Assembly (NCBI RefSeq): GCF_000717185.1
Contig: NZ_JNYE01000052.1
Coordinates: forward strand, 17,167-81,166
Reading direction: 5' to 3'
Origin: Kitasatospora phosalacinea
GTDB lineage: Bacteria > Actinomycetota > Actinomycetes > Streptomycetales > Streptomycetaceae
Length of the DNA stretch: 64,000 nt
The position numbers and the translations under genes were made by a program. The notes below the pieces were generated by a model. It saw only the letters and a list, made by a program, of their open reading frames with translations. It was not told where the DNA came from and did not search any database. How positions within the stretch are numbered: the first letter of the stretch is position 1; every line of letters starts with the position of its first letter. Shown here piece after piece: positions 8,715 through 17,825 of this stretch.

Positions 8715-9713
8715 TCAGCGGGTGCCGGGGAGCCAGCCGTTCTGGACGGCGCGGACGCCGGCTTCGAAGCGGCTGCGGGCGTCGAGGCGGTCCATCAGGG
8801 TGGCGGCGAGGCGGCGGGCGGTGCGGGGGGAGACGCCGAGGCGCCTGGCGATGGTCTCGTCGGTGTGGCCGCGGGCGAGCAGTTCGAGGACGGCCAGTTC
8901 CTGCGGGGGCAGGCCGTCGGCGCACTGGTGGCGGGAGGCGTCGTCGAGCGGGGCGGCGCCCTCCCAGACGCTCTCGAACAGGGCGCACAGGGCGGCCACC
9001 GTGCCGGCGCCGTGCAGGACCACCGCACCGGCCCGGGCGTCCTCGGTGTCGACCGGGAGGACGGCCCGCTGCCGGTCGAAGAGGATCATGCGGACGGGGA
9101 GTTCGGGCACCGTCCGGACCTGGCCGCCGTGCCGGCCGAGCCAGGTGACGTGGTCCAGGGTGGGCCGGTGGTCGCGGGCGCTGTCCAGGTAGACGGTGCG
9201 CATCCGCACGCCGCGGGCCAGCAGGGCGGCGTTGGGCTGGCGGCTGGCCCGCAGGTCGTCCTCGGTGTGGGCGCCGCCGGGGGCGAAGGTGGCCACTTCG
9301 CGTTGGGCGGACCCGGCGAGTTCGGCGAGGCGTTCGCGGATCGCGGCGGGGCCGTCCAACTGCTCGGAGGCGGTTCCGGGGGTGGCGGGGCGGAGCGCCG
9401 AGCACTCGGCGATCAGTTGGGCGGCCGCGGCCCGGGAGGACTCCACCCGCAGTTGCTGGGCGGCGAGTTCGGCCTGCTGGCGGGCGAGCAGCAGTTCCAT
9501 CGCGGCTTCCGGGCCGACCGCCCGGTACCCGGTGCCCGTCCGGGCGGCGGGCTGCACCAGGGCCAGCCGGGCGAGCCGGTCGAGCGCGTCGTGCGCCCGC
9601 TGCCCGGGCAGCCCGAGCGCGCGGGCCAGGGCGGCCGTCCCGGTGTCGGGTTCGGCGAGCATCCGGCGGTAGAGGGCTTCGGCCTCGGCGTCGAGCCCCA
9701 GTGCGTCCAGCAT
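8715..9713 (-). CDS. LuxR-type regulator with TrmB-like sensor region
   Basis: A 332-aa regulator. The N-terminus carries a TrmB/MarR-like winged helix (EAEALYRRMLAEPDTGTAAL), and the middle a phospholipase-D-like region seen in this actinomycete class. The C-terminal LuxR HTH reads LPPQELAVLELLARGHTDET then IARRLGVSPRTARRLAATLM. There is no receiver domain, so it is not a two-component partner. The ATG at 9713 is well placed. No obvious target operon adjoins it. Confidence 0.85.
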   Translation of the reverse strand: MLDALGLDAEAEALYRRMLAEPDTGTAALARALGLPGQRAHDALDRLARLALVQPAARTGTGYRAVGPEAAMELLLARQQAELAAQQLRVESSRAAAAQLIAECSALRPATPGTASEQLDGPAAIRERLAELAGSAQREVATFAPGGAHTEDDLRASRQPNAALLARGVRMRTVYLDSARDHRPTLDHVTWLGRHGGQVRTVPELPVRMILFDRQRAVLPVDTEDARAGAVVLHGAGTVAALCALFESVWEGAAPLDDASRHQCADGLPPQELAVLELLARGHTDETIARRLGVSPRTARRLAATLMDRLDARSRFEAGVRAVQNGWLPGTR

Positions 9714-9796
9714 GAATCGGTCCCCCCGTCCCGTGCGGCGCCGTCCGGTCGGTCGGGCGCCGGGCCAGAGCCTACTGAGTGGCCGGGGCGCGGGAC

Positions 9797-9843
9797 CGTC
9801 CCGCCCGCGCGGATGTCTTGAGCGGGACTGCGCGGGCGGGACG
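9797..9843 (-). terminator. Terminator hairpin after the ROK gene
   Basis: A perfect 14-bp stem (CGTCCCGCCCGCGC with GCGCGGGCGGGACG, 19-nt loop) about 40 nt beyond the ROK regulator stop on the minus strand. Confidence 0.65.
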
Positions 9844-9885
9844 GGGTCTCGGGGGAGGGGGCGGGGCAGGGGCGAGGGGGCGGGG

Positions 9886-11121
9886 TCAGACGGCGGCGAC
9901 CGCCGCGAGGTGGTCGGGCATCTCGCCGCCGCTGTCCAGGAAGTGGGTCAGCGGCAGGGTCGCGGCGCCGAGGGTCACCGCGTCGGGGCCGAGGTCGGAG
10001 AGGGTGATGGTGGTGCGGGAGCGGGGGTAGGCGAGGGCGTAGCGGGTCGCGGCCTCGCCGATCGCGGGGAGCAGGCGGGGGCCGAGCAGCAGGCCCGCCC
10101 AGCCGCCGATGACGATCCGCTCGGGGTTGAACAGGTTGACCAGGTCGGCGATGGAGGCGCCGAGCAGTTCGGCGGCCTCGTCGAGCAGGGCGACGGCGCT
10201 GGGCTGCCCGTCCTCGGCGGCGCGCAGCAGGGCGGCCAGGCCGGCCTTCTCGCTGGTGCCGGGCACGGTGCCGTCCCAGCGCTCGACCAGGGCCTCGGCG
10301 CCGACGTACGCCTCCAGGCAGCCGCGGGAGCCGCAGCGGCAGGGGCGGCCGCCGACGTGCACCTTGGTGTGGCCCCACTCGCCGGCCGAGCTGGTGGCGC
10401 CGCGGAAGCGGACGCCGTCGGCGATCACGCAGGCGCCGACGCCGGAGCCGAACAGGGCGACCACGGCGTGCCGGCTGCCGCGTCCGGCGCCGAACCACAT
10501 CTCGGCCTGGCCGAGGGTCTTGGCGCCGTTGTCGACGTACAGCGGCAGCGGGGTGTGCTCGCGCAGCATCCGGCCGAACGGGACGGCGTCCCAGCCGAAG
10601 GTCTGGCCGTGGACGACGGTGTCGGCGCCGGGGTCGGCGCCGGTGCCCTGCTCGACGATGCCGGGGACCCCGATGCCGATGCCGAGCACGTTCTCGGCGG
10701 GGACGCCCGCGGCGGCGAGGACCTGGTCGAGGCCGCTGGCGATCATCCGGACGACCCGCTCGGGGTCGTGCGCGGCGAGCAGCGGCTGGTCGGCGGAGGC
10801 GAGTTCGGTGAGCGCGAGGTCGAAGAGGGTGACCCGGACCTGGGTCTCGCCGATGTCGATGCCGACCAGGTGGGCCTGGCCGGGCGCGACGCGCAGCAGG
10901 ATGCGCGGGCGGCCGCCGTCGGAGTCGACGGACCCGCACTCCTCGATCAGCCCGTCGGCGAGCAGTTCGCCCGTCACGTTGCTGACCGATCCGGCGCTCA
11001 GTCCGGTCGCGGTGCCCAGCTCCTGGCGGCTCAGCGGACCGTGGAAGTACAGGTGTCGCAGTAGCGTGGAACGGCTGCTCCGGCGCAGGTCGCGAACGGT
11101 CTGCTTGCCTCGCGGTGTCAT
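9886..11121 (-). CDS. ROK-family transcriptional repressor
   Basis: A 411-aa sugar-responsive regulator. The N-terminal winged helix reads LLRHLYFHGPLSRQELGTAT then GLSAGSVSNVTGELLADGLI. The ROK sugar-kinase fold follows, with GIDIGETQVRVTLFDL, SSAGEWGHTKV and the zinc-binding CRCGSRGCLEAY. The ATG at 11121 is chosen over upstream starts because GAAGGGAC lies 5-12 bp before it. It is transcribed divergently from the sugar ABC/GH1 operon and probably represses it until a glucoside is bound. Confidence 0.92.
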   Translation of the reverse strand: MTPRGKQTVRDLRRSSRSTLLRHLYFHGPLSRQELGTATGLSAGSVSNVTGELLADGLIEECGSVDSDGGRPRILLRVAPGQAHLVGIDIGETQVRVTLFDLALTELASADQPLLAAHDPERVVRMIASGLDQVLAAAGVPAENVLGIGIGVPGIVEQGTGADPGADTVVHGQTFGWDAVPFGRMLREHTPLPLYVDNGAKTLGQAEMWFGAGRGSRHAVVALFGSGVGACVIADGVRFRGATSSAGEWGHTKVHVGGRPCRCGSRGCLEAYVGAEALVERWDGTVPGTSEKAGLAALLRAAEDGQPSAVALLDEAAELLGASIADLVNLFNPERIVIGGWAGLLLGPRLLPAIGEAATRYALAYPRSRTTITLSDLGPDAVTLGAATLPLTHFLDSGGEMPDHLAAVAAV

Positions 11122-11166
11122 CGGTGTCCCTTCTTCGTTGCAGAATCTACGCCGTCGCGCCTCTTG

Positions 11167-11187
11167 ACGTCTACTTTTCTCAGACGT
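11167..11187. promoter_or_regulatory. Candidate ROK operator
   Basis: ACGTCT-N9-AGACGT is a perfect inverted repeat with an AT-rich centre, in an unusually AT-rich intergenic patch. It sits 45 bp from the ROK start and 78 bp from the ABC operon start. It is a reasonable shared operator. A second imperfect repeat (GAAGTAAGCA ... TTGCTTCTTC) lies at 11201-11226. Confidence 0.45.
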
Positions 11188-11264
11188 TAAATCTCGGCGT
11201 GAAGTAAGCAGTCCTGATTGCTTCTTCACCCCCACGAGACGACAGCCCGAGAGGGGCTCCTCCC

Positions 11265-12575
11265 ATGCGCACCCACCGGATCTCCGCCGCCCTCGCCCTG
11301 ACCGCCGCGATCGTCCTGACCGCCTCCGCCTGCGGCGGCGGCGGCAGCGGCGGCGGCAGCAACTCCAGCCCGAAGACCCTCACCTACTGGGCCTCCAACC
11401 AGGGCAGCAGCCTGGAGAACGACAAGCAGGTGCTGGAGCCCGAGCTCAAGAAGTTCGAGGCGCAGACCGGCATCAAGGTCAACCTCGAGGTCATCCCCTG
11501 GTCCGACCTGCTGAACAGAATCCTGGCCGCCACCGCGTCCGGCCAGGGCCCGGACGTGCTGAACATCGGCAACACCTGGTCCGCCTCCCTCCAGGCCACC
11601 GGCGCGCTGCTCCCGTTCGACCAGGCCACCTTCGACAAGATCGGCGGCAAGGACCGCTTCCTGGAGTCGGCCATCGCCTCGGCCGGCGCCAAGGGCAAGG
11701 ACCCGGCGGCCGTCCCGCTGTACTCGATGGCCTACGGCCTGTACTACAACAAGAAGCTGTTCCAGGCGGCCGGGATCGCCAACCCGCCCGCCACCTGGGA
11801 GGAGCTCGTCGAGGACGGCAAGAAGCTGACCTCGGGCGACAAGTACGGCATCGCGATCGAGGGCGGCAACGTCTCGGAGAACGTGCACAACGTCTTCACC
11901 CTCGGCATGCAGCACGGCACCGGCTTCTTCGACGCCTCGGGCAAGCCGGCCTTCGACAGCCCGGAGGCCGTCGCCGCGGTCAAGCAGTACGTCGACTTCA
12001 TCGCCAACGACAAGATCGCCGCCCCCGGCAACGCCGAGTACGCCGCCAACCAGTCGGTGACCGACTTCGCCACCGGCAAGGCCGCGATGCTGATGTGGCA
12101 GTCCGCGGGCGCCAACCTCAAGTCGCACGGCATGAACCCCGACGACTACGGCGTCGTCCCCGTCCCGGCCCCGGCCGGTGCCACCGGTGACAAGGCCACC
12201 ACCTCGATGGTGGCCGGCATCAACATGGCGGTCTTCAAGAACACCAAGAACCTCGACGGCGCCCTGAACTTCGTGAAGTTCATGACCAGCGACGAGGAGC
12301 AGAAGACCCTCAACGGCACCTACGGCTCGCTGCCGTCGGTCAAGGCCGCGCAGTCCGACGCCGCGTTCGCCACCCCGGAGCTGCAGACCCTCGCGGGCGT
12401 CCTGCAGAAGAGCGCCGCGCCGCTCCCGCAGGTCCCGACCGAGAGCCAGTTCGAGACCCTGATCGGCACCGCCGTGAAGAACCTGCTGGCGTCCGCCGCC
12501 GCGGGCAAGCCGGTCACCGAGGCCACGGTCAAGGACGAGCTGTCCAAGGCCCAGCAGCAGATGCCGGCGAGCTGA
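11265..12575 (+). CDS. Sugar ABC transporter substrate-binding lipoprotein
   Basis: A 436-aa family 1 extracellular solute-binding protein. The lipobox is TASACGGGG (Cys about residue 24), followed by a Gly-rich tether. SBP features include LTYWASNQGSS, GPDVLNIGNTWSASLQATGA, YGLYYNKKLFQAAGI and NFVKFMTSDEEQ. It should capture an oligosaccharide or glucoside for the two permeases that follow. No ATPase gene is present; such operons usually share the MsiK ATPase. The GH1 enzyme downstream suggests a beta-glucoside ligand. Confidence 0.93.
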   Translation: MRTHRISAALALTAAIVLTASACGGGGSGGGSNSSPKTLTYWASNQGSSLENDKQVLEPELKKFEAQTGIKVNLEVIPWSDLLNRILAATASGQGPDVLNIGNTWSASLQATGALLPFDQATFDKIGGKDRFLESAIASAGAKGKDPAAVPLYSMAYGLYYNKKLFQAAGIANPPATWEELVEDGKKLTSGDKYGIAIEGGNVSENVHNVFTLGMQHGTGFFDASGKPAFDSPEAVAAVKQYVDFIANDKIAAPGNAEYAANQSVTDFATGKAAMLMWQSAGANLKSHGMNPDDYGVVPVPAPAGATGDKATTSMVAGINMAVFKNTKNLDGALNFVKFMTSDEEQKTLNGTYGSLPSVKAAQSDAAFATPELQTLAGVLQKSAAPLPQVPTESQFETLIGTAVKNLLASAAAGKPVTEATVKDELSKAQQQMPAS

Positions 12576-12580
12576 CGCAC

Positions 12581-13573
12581 GTGTCCGAGAAAGTGATCGA
12601 CCGCCAGACCGTCGGCAAGGAGGCCGCCCCGAAGGGGGCGGCCCCCGCCCGCCGGCGCCTCCGCGACAAGTTCGGGCGCAGCGCACTGCCCTACCTGCTG
12701 CTGCTCCCGGCCCTGCTGGCCGAACTGCTGATCCACCTGGTGCCGATGGTCACCGGCATCGTGATGGCGTTCAAGCAGCTCACCCAGTTCTTCATCCGCG
12801 ACTGGGGCTCGGCCCCCTGGTCCGGTTTCGACAACTTCAAGGTGGCGCTGGAGTTCAACGCCCCGGTCGGCAAGGCGCTGCTGCACTCGTTCTGGGTGAC
12901 CTGCGGCTTCACCGTCCTGTCGGTGGGCCTGTCCTGGCTGATCGGCGTCACCGCCTCGATCTTCACCCAGGACGCGTTCCGCGGCCGCGGCCTGCTGCGC
13001 GCGGCGTTCATGCTCCCGTACGCGCTGCCGGTGTTCGCGGCCGTGATCACCTGGTCGTTCATGTTCCAGCGGGACACCGGCCTGATCAACCACGTGCTGC
13101 ACGACCAGCTGCACCTGACCAGCGACAAGCCGTTCTGGCTGATCGGCGACAACAGCTTCTGGGCGCTGCTGACCGTCTCGGTCTGGAAGTCCTGGCCGTT
13201 CGCCTTCCTCACCCTCACCGCGGGCCTGCAGAACATCCCGCGCGAGCTGTACGAGGCCGCCGCGCTGGACGGCGCGGGCGTCTGGCAGCAGATCCGCCGG
13301 ATCACCCTGCCCTCGCTGCGCCCGGTCAACCTGGTGCTGGTGCTGGTCCTCTTCCTGTGGACCTTCAACGACTTCAACACGCCGTTCGTGCTGTTCGGCA
13401 AGTCCGCCCCGCAGGCCGCGGACCTGATCTCGATCCACATCTACCAGTCCTCCTTCATCACCTGGAACTTCGGCCAGGGCTCGGCGATGTCCGTCCTGCT
13501 GCTGCTGTTCCTGCTGCTGGTGACCGCGGTCTACCTGTTCGCCACCAACCGCCGCCGGGGGGAAGCAGAATGA
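12581..13573 (+). CDS. Sugar ABC transporter permease (MalF type)
   Basis: A 330-aa permease with six predicted helices and the cytoplasmic EAA loop YEAAALDGAGVWQQIRRITL that contacts the ATPase. The GTG start lies 5 bp after the binding-protein stop and the stop overlaps the next start by 4 bp, so translation is probably coupled. It forms the membrane channel with the next gene product. Confidence 0.92.
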   Translation: MSEKVIDRQTVGKEAAPKGAAPARRRLRDKFGRSALPYLLLLPALLAELLIHLVPMVTGIVMAFKQLTQFFIRDWGSAPWSGFDNFKVALEFNAPVGKALLHSFWVTCGFTVLSVGLSWLIGVTASIFTQDAFRGRGLLRAAFMLPYALPVFAAVITWSFMFQRDTGLINHVLHDQLHLTSDKPFWLIGDNSFWALLTVSVWKSWPFAFLTLTAGLQNIPRELYEAAALDGAGVWQQIRRITLPSLRPVNLVLVLVLFLWTFNDFNTPFVLFGKSAPQAADLISIHIYQSSFITWNFGQGSAMSVLLLLFLLLVTAVYLFATNRRRGEAE

Positions 13574-14412
13574 TCAACCCGCCCGCCTCCTTCCGCTGGC
13601 TGCGCCGCGTCGTGCTGCTGGTGCTGGCCGTCTTCACGCTGACCCCGGTCGCGGTGATGCTGAGCTCCTCGCTCAAGCCGCTGCGCGACGTCCAGGGCCC
13701 GTGGCGCTGGATCCCCAGCGAGCTGACCTTCCGGCCGTACGTCGACATCTGGAAGACCGTCCCGCTCGCGAAGTACTTCACCAACTCGCTGATCGTCGCG
13801 GGCTCGGCCACCGCGCTGTCCGTGCTGATCGCGCTGCTGGCCGGCTACGCGGTGAGCCGCTACCGGTTCCGCGGCAAGAAGATCTTCACGATCACCGTGC
13901 TGTCCACCCAGATGTTCCCCGGCATCCTGTTCCTGCTGCCGCTGTTCCTGATCTTCGTCAACATCGGCAACTCCACCGGCATCGCGCTCTACGGCAGCCG
14001 CGGCGGCCTGATCCTCACCTACCTGACCTTCTCGCTGCCGTTCTCCATCTGGATGCTGGCCGGGTACCTGGACTCCATCCCGCGCGACCTCGACGAGGCC
14101 GCCGCCGTCGACGGCTGCGGGCCGATCCGCACCCTGGTGCAGATCATCGTCCCGGCCGCCCTGCCCGGCATCATCGCGGTCGCCGTGTACGCCTTCATGA
14201 CCGCCTGGGGCGAGGTGCTGTTCGCCTCCGTCATGACCAACGACCAGACCCGCACGCTGGCCGTCGGGCTCCAGGGGTACGCCACGCAGACCGACGTCTA
14301 CTGGAACCAGGTGATGGCCGCCTCGCTGGTCGTCAGCCTCCCCGTGGTCGCCGGATTCCTGCTGCTGCAGCGCTACCTGGTGGCCGGTCTGACCGCCGGT
14401 GCCGTCAAGTGA
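13570..14412 (+). CDS. Sugar ABC transporter permease (MalG type)
   Basis: A 280-aa inner-membrane permease, partner of the preceding gene. The ATG at 13570 overlaps the upstream stop as ATGA. The EAA loop reads DEAAAVDGCGPIRTLVQIIV. Helices begin at RRVVLLVLAVFTLTPVAVML and AKYFTNSLIVAGSATALSVL. The gene for the hydrolytic enzyme follows 72 bp downstream in the same orientation. Confidence 0.92.
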   Translation: MINPPASFRWLRRVVLLVLAVFTLTPVAVMLSSSLKPLRDVQGPWRWIPSELTFRPYVDIWKTVPLAKYFTNSLIVAGSATALSVLIALLAGYAVSRYRFRGKKIFTITVLSTQMFPGILFLLPLFLIFVNIGNSTGIALYGSRGGLILTYLTFSLPFSIWMLAGYLDSIPRDLDEAAAVDGCGPIRTLVQIIVPAALPGIIAVAVYAFMTAWGEVLFASVMTNDQTRTLAVGLQGYATQTDVYWNQVMAASLVVSLPVVAGFLLLQRYLVAGLTAGAVK

Positions 14413-14484
14413 GGCACCGTCAGGGTGCCGTCAACTGACGCCCCGGCAGGACCGCCGCCCCCTCACCCTCGAAAGGACCCCCCC

Positions 14485-15828
14485 GTGAACCACCTCGACG
14501 CGCTGCCGGCCAACTTCCGCTGGGGAGCAGCCACCGCCGCCTACCAGATCGAGGGCGCCGCGAGCACCGACGGCCGCGCGCCGTCGATCTGGGACACCTT
14601 CTCGCACACCCCCGGCAAGGTCGACAACGGCGACACCGGCGACACGGCCTGCGACCACTACCACCGCTGGCCGCAGGACCTCGACCTGGCCGCCTCGCTC
14701 GGCCTGGACGCCTACCGCTTCTCCATCGCCTGGCCCCGCGTCGTGCCGCTGGCCGACGGCAAGGTCAACGCGGCCGGCCTCGACTTCTACGACCGCCTGG
14801 TCGACGGCATGCTGGAGCGCGGCCTCACCCCGTTCCCCACCCTCTACCACTGGGACCTCCCGCAGGCCCAGCAGGACCGCGGCGGCTGGCCGGAGCGCGC
14901 CACCGCCGAGCGCTTCGCCGAGTACGCGGCCGTCGTGGCCGAGCGCCTCGGCGACCGGGTCCGCGACTGGTGCACCCTCAACGAGCCGCTCTGCTCCTCC
15001 TGGATCGGCCACCTGGAGGGCAAGATGGCCCCCGGCGTCACCGACCTCACCGCGGCCGTCCGCACCTCCTACCACCTGCACCTGGGCCACGGCCTCGCCG
15101 TGCAGGCCCTGCGCGCCGCCGTCCCCGGCGCCCGGATCGGCATCGTCAACAACCTCTCCACCATCGAGCCCGCCTCGCAGTCCGACGCCGACCTCGCGGC
15201 CGCCCTGCGCGCCGACGGCCACATCAACCGCTGGTGGCTCGACCCGGTCCTCGGCCGCGGCTACCCGCAGGACATGCTCGACCTGTACGGCGTCGAACTC
15301 CCCGTCCGGGACGGGGACATGGAGCTCATCTCGGCCCCGCTCGACTGGATCGGCCTCAACTACTACTTCCGCCAGATCGTCGCCGACGACCCCACCGGCG
15401 CCGTCCCGAACTTCCGCCAGGTCCCCGGCCCCAACCCCGAGCACACCGCCATGGACTGGGAGGTGCACGCCCCCGGCATCGAGGAGCTCCTGCTCCGCCT
15501 CACCGAGGACTACGGCGTCCGCGAGATCTACGTCACCGAGAACGGCTCCGCCTACCGCGACACCGTCACCGCCGACGGCCGCGTCGACGACCCCGAGCGC
15601 ACCGCCTACCTCGAGTCCCACCTCGCCGCCTGCGCCCGCGCCGTCGCCAAGGGCGCCCCGCTGGCCGGCTACTTCGCCTGGTCCCTGCTCGACAACTTCG
15701 AGTGGGCGTACGGCTACGACAAGCGCTTCGGCCTCGTCCACGTCGACTACGACACCCAGGTCCGCACCGTGAAGTCCAGCGGCGAACGCTACGCCCAGCT
15801 CATCGCCGCCCACCGCGCCCGCGCCTGA
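14485..15828 (+). CDS. GH1 beta-glucosidase
   Basis: A 447-aa cytoplasmic glycoside hydrolase with no signal peptide. GH1 landmarks: [15 protein letters not shown] at the N-terminus, the acid/base Glu in CTLNEPL, the nucleophile Glu in IYVTENGS, and the substrate-site stretch [20 protein letters not shown]. The GTG at 14485 is chosen over an upstream ATG because GAAAGGA precedes it by 7 bp and GH1 homology begins there. As last gene of the ABC operon it likely hydrolyses the imported beta-glucoside to glucose. Confidence 0.94.
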   Translation: MNHLDALPANFRWGAATAAYQIEGAASTDGRAPSIWDTFSHTPGKVDNGDTGDTACDHYHRWPQDLDLAASLGLDAYRFSIAWPRVVPLADGKVNAAGLDFYDRLVDGMLERGLTPFPTLYHWDLPQAQQDRGGWPERATAERFAEYAAVVAERLGDRVRDWCTLNEPLCSSWIGHLEGKMAPGVTDLTAAVRTSYHLHLGHGLAVQALRAAVPGARIGIVNNLSTIEPASQSDADLAAALRADGHINRWWLDPVLGRGYPQDMLDLYGVELPVRDGDMELISAPLDWIGLNYYFRQIVADDPTGAVPNFRQVPGPNPEHTAMDWEVHAPGIEELLLRLTEDYGVREIYVTENGSAYRDTVTADGRVDDPERTAYLESHLAACARAVAKGAPLAGYFAWSLLDNFEWAYGYDKRFGLVHVDYDTQVRTVKSSGERYAQLIAAHRARA

Positions 15829-15855
15829 CACCCGGCGCCCCGCACGGGGGGAGAG

Positions 15856-15898
15856 GGGCAGGGCCCCGGGAGCACCCAACGCTCCCGGGGCCCTGCCC
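15856..15898. terminator. Strong bidirectional terminator
   Basis: An 18-bp perfect inverted repeat with a 7-nt loop sits between the GH1 gene (+) and the chitinase gene (-), 28-30 bp from each stop. It should stop both transcripts. Confidence 0.85.
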
Positions 15899-15927
15899 GT
15901 GTCGGACTTTCTACCAGCTGCCGGGCG

Positions 15928-17607
15928 TCAGCGGCCCTGCAGGGCCTTGACGTTGTCGCCGAAGGTCCAGCCCTTCGAGCCGTCCCAGTTGATCGACCAG
16001 GTCATCAGGCCCTTCAGCTGGCCGTTGAAGGAGCCGTAGGCCTGCGAGACCAGGCTGGGGGCCATGTAGCCGCCGCCCGCGCCGGGCTGGGCCGGGAGGC
16101 CGGGGACCTGCTTGTCGTAGGGGACCTTGACGGTGGTGCCCTGGATGGTCAGGCCGTTGTTGAGGCAGGTGGTCTGGGCGGTGAAGCCCTGGACGGTGCC
16201 GGCGGAGTAGGAGTCGCCGGAGCAGCCGTACATGGAGCCGTTGTAGTACTGCATGTTCAGCCACCACAGCCGGCCGTTGTCGACGTACTTCTTGATGATC
16301 GGCAGGTACGAGCCCCAGATGGAGCCGTAGGTGACGCTGCCGCCGGTGACGTACGCGGTCTCGGGGGCCATGGTGAGGCCGAAGCCGGCCGGCATCTGGG
16401 CGAGGACGCCGTCGATGATCCGGATCAGGTTGGACTGCGAGGCGGACAGGGTGCCGATGCTGCCGCTGCCGGACAGGCCGGTCTCGATGTCGATGTCGAT
16501 GCCGTCGAAGTTGTACTTCTTCAGGATCGGGACGATCGTCGCGACGAACTTGTCGGCCACCGCGCTGGAGCTGAGGTCGATGCCCGCGGCGGCGCCGCCG
16601 ATCGACATCAGCAGGGTCGCGCCGGCCGCCTTGGCCTGGCACATCTCGGCGGGGGTGGAGACCTTGACGCCCGCGTCCATGCCGTCCTGCCAGAGCACGG
16701 TGCCGTCGGAGAGGATCACCGGGAAGGCGGCGTTGATGACGTTGTAGCCGTGCTGGAGCATCCGGCTGTCGGTGATCGGGGTCCAGCCCATGCCCGGGTG
16801 CACGCCGTTGGAGGCGCCGTCCCAGTTCTCCCAGTAGCCCTGCAGCACCTTGCCGGTCGGCTTCGGCTTGGTCGGGCAGGTGGCGTCACCGGGCGGCTGC
16901 GAGGTGGGGGGCTGGGAGGTCGGCGGCTGCGAGGTCGGCGGCTGGGACGTCGGGGGCTGCGAGGTGGGCGGCTGCGAGGTGGGCGGCTGCGAGGTCGGGG
17001 CGCTGGTGGACGGCGACGGGCTGCCGCTGCCGCCGGGGCCGCTGAGCACCAGGTCGTCCGCGTAGAACGCGGGCTGGCCGTACCAGCCGTGCACGAAGAC
17101 GGTCACCGAGGTGGTGGACGCGCCGGTGGAGAAGGTGGTGCTGAGCTGGCCGTACGAGGCGTTGCCCGGGGCCCAGGTGGAGGCGTTCACGCCGGTGCCG
17201 GTGGCGCCGAGGTAGACGTAGCTGCCCTGGACGAAGCCGCTCAGGGTGTACTGCGAGTTGGGCTGCACGCTGATGGTCTGCGTGCACTGCGCGCTGTCCT
17301 GGCCGCTGGGGGTGGCCTTGAGCGCGGAGGTGCCGCCGTGCACCGGGCTGCTGACGGTCGTCGCGCCGGAGCCGCTGGTGCAGGTCCAGTTGGCGAGGCC
17401 GCTCTCGAAGCCGGGGTTGGCGATCAGGTTGGCGACGTCGGCGGAGGCGGTGACCGAGCCGGCCACGGCGAGGCCGGTGCCGATCACGGCGGCGGCGCTC
17501 ACCCCGGCCAGGGTGCGCCGGGCGGCGCTCGGGCCGGAGCGGGCCCGGCTGACCCGGGGCGCCTGGGCGGCGCGCTCCACGGGCGTGTACGACCTTCGAC
17601 GGAACAT
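15928..17607 (-). CDS. Secreted GH18 chitinase with N-terminal carbohydrate-binding module
   Basis: A 559-aa secreted enzyme. It has a basic signal region ending ASADVA, a CBM-like beta-sandwich (NLIANPGFESGLANWTCTSG), a linker of about seven TSQPP repeats, and a GH18 catalytic barrel. The catalytic motif FDGIDIDIETG matches DxxDxDxE, with SIGGAAAG and MTWSINWDG also in place. The ATG at 17607 follows a GGGAAGGG ribosome site. It hydrolyses chitin outside the cell. A promoter with two DasR/chitinase-type repeats lies 110-170 bp upstream, so GlcNAc-linked control is likely. Confidence 0.95.
   Translation of the reverse strand: MFRRRSYTPVERAAQAPRVSRARSGPSAARRTLAGVSAAAVIGTGLAVAGSVTASADVANLIANPGFESGLANWTCTSGSGATTVSSPVHGGTSALKATPSGQDSAQCTQTISVQPNSQYTLSGFVQGSYVYLGATGTGVNASTWAPGNASYGQLSTTFSTGASTTSVTVFVHGWYGQPAFYADDLVLSGPGGSGSPSPSTSAPTSQPPTSQPPTSQPPTSQPPTSQPPTSQPPTSQPPGDATCPTKPKPTGKVLQGYWENWDGASNGVHPGMGWTPITDSRMLQHGYNVINAAFPVILSDGTVLWQDGMDAGVKVSTPAEMCQAKAAGATLLMSIGGAAAGIDLSSSAVADKFVATIVPILKKYNFDGIDIDIETGLSGSGSIGTLSASQSNLIRIIDGVLAQMPAGFGLTMAPETAYVTGGSVTYGSIWGSYLPIIKKYVDNGRLWWLNMQYYNGSMYGCSGDSYSAGTVQGFTAQTTCLNNGLTIQGTTVKVPYDKQVPGLPAQPGAGGGYMAPSLVSQAYGSFNGQLKGLMTWSINWDGSKGWTFGDNVKALQGR
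16885..17000. repeat. In-gene tandem repeats encoding the chitinase linker
   Basis: About seven 15-bp units encode TSQPP repeats between the binding module and the catalytic domain. Unit number is likely to vary between strains by slippage. Confidence 0.8.
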
Positions 17608-17632
17608 CGTGATCCCTTCCCGCCGAAACACC

Positions 17633-17650
17633 TGGTCATGGGCATGACCA
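17633..17650. promoter_or_regulatory. 18-bp palindrome in the chitinase 5' untranslated region
   Basis: TGGTCATG-GG-CATGACCA, arms of 8 bp, lies 26 bp upstream of the chitinase ATG and downstream of its -10. The outer TGGTC/GACCA resembles the dre half-site but the centre differs. It may be a roadblock operator or an RNA hairpin near the ribosome site. Confidence 0.5.
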
Positions 17651-17716
17651 ACGCTGTGGGGGCGCGGTGCCCGGCTGTGGGTGAGGTGGGGACATGTGGG
17701 GGTTGTGCCCAGCCGG

Positions 17717-17745
17717 ATCGTAGGAGCGGGGGCAGGGGGCGTCAA
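17717..17745 (-). promoter_or_regulatory. Chitinase promoter, housekeeping-sigma type
   Basis: On the minus strand TTGACG (17745-17740), 17-bp spacer, then TACGAT (17722-17717). This is close to the Streptomyces HrdB consensus. The two 12-bp repeats start directly upstream of the -35. Confidence 0.75.
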
Positions 17746-17746
17746 T

Positions 17747-17777
17747 AGGTCTGGACCAATAGCGAGGGTCTGGACCA
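17747..17777 (-). promoter_or_regulatory. Two direct repeats of the chitinase/DasR-responsive (dre) type
   Basis: TGGTCCAGACCC (17777-17766) and TGGTCCAGACCT (17758-17747) on the minus strand are 19 bp apart, immediately upstream of the -35. They match the known Streptomyces chitinase 12-bp direct repeats and the core of DasR dre sites (TGGTCTAGACCA). They imply repression by DasR and induction by chitin-derived amino sugar signals. Confidence 0.75.
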
Positions 17778-17825
17778 TTCCGGGGAAGGGTCGCCACCCG
17801 CCCCGCGCCGGGCGGGAGTTGCCCG

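Noticed and set aside
16885..17000. CRISPR-like array in the chitinase region
   Set aside because: The repeats are 15-bp in-frame codon repeats (TSQPP linker) without spacers.
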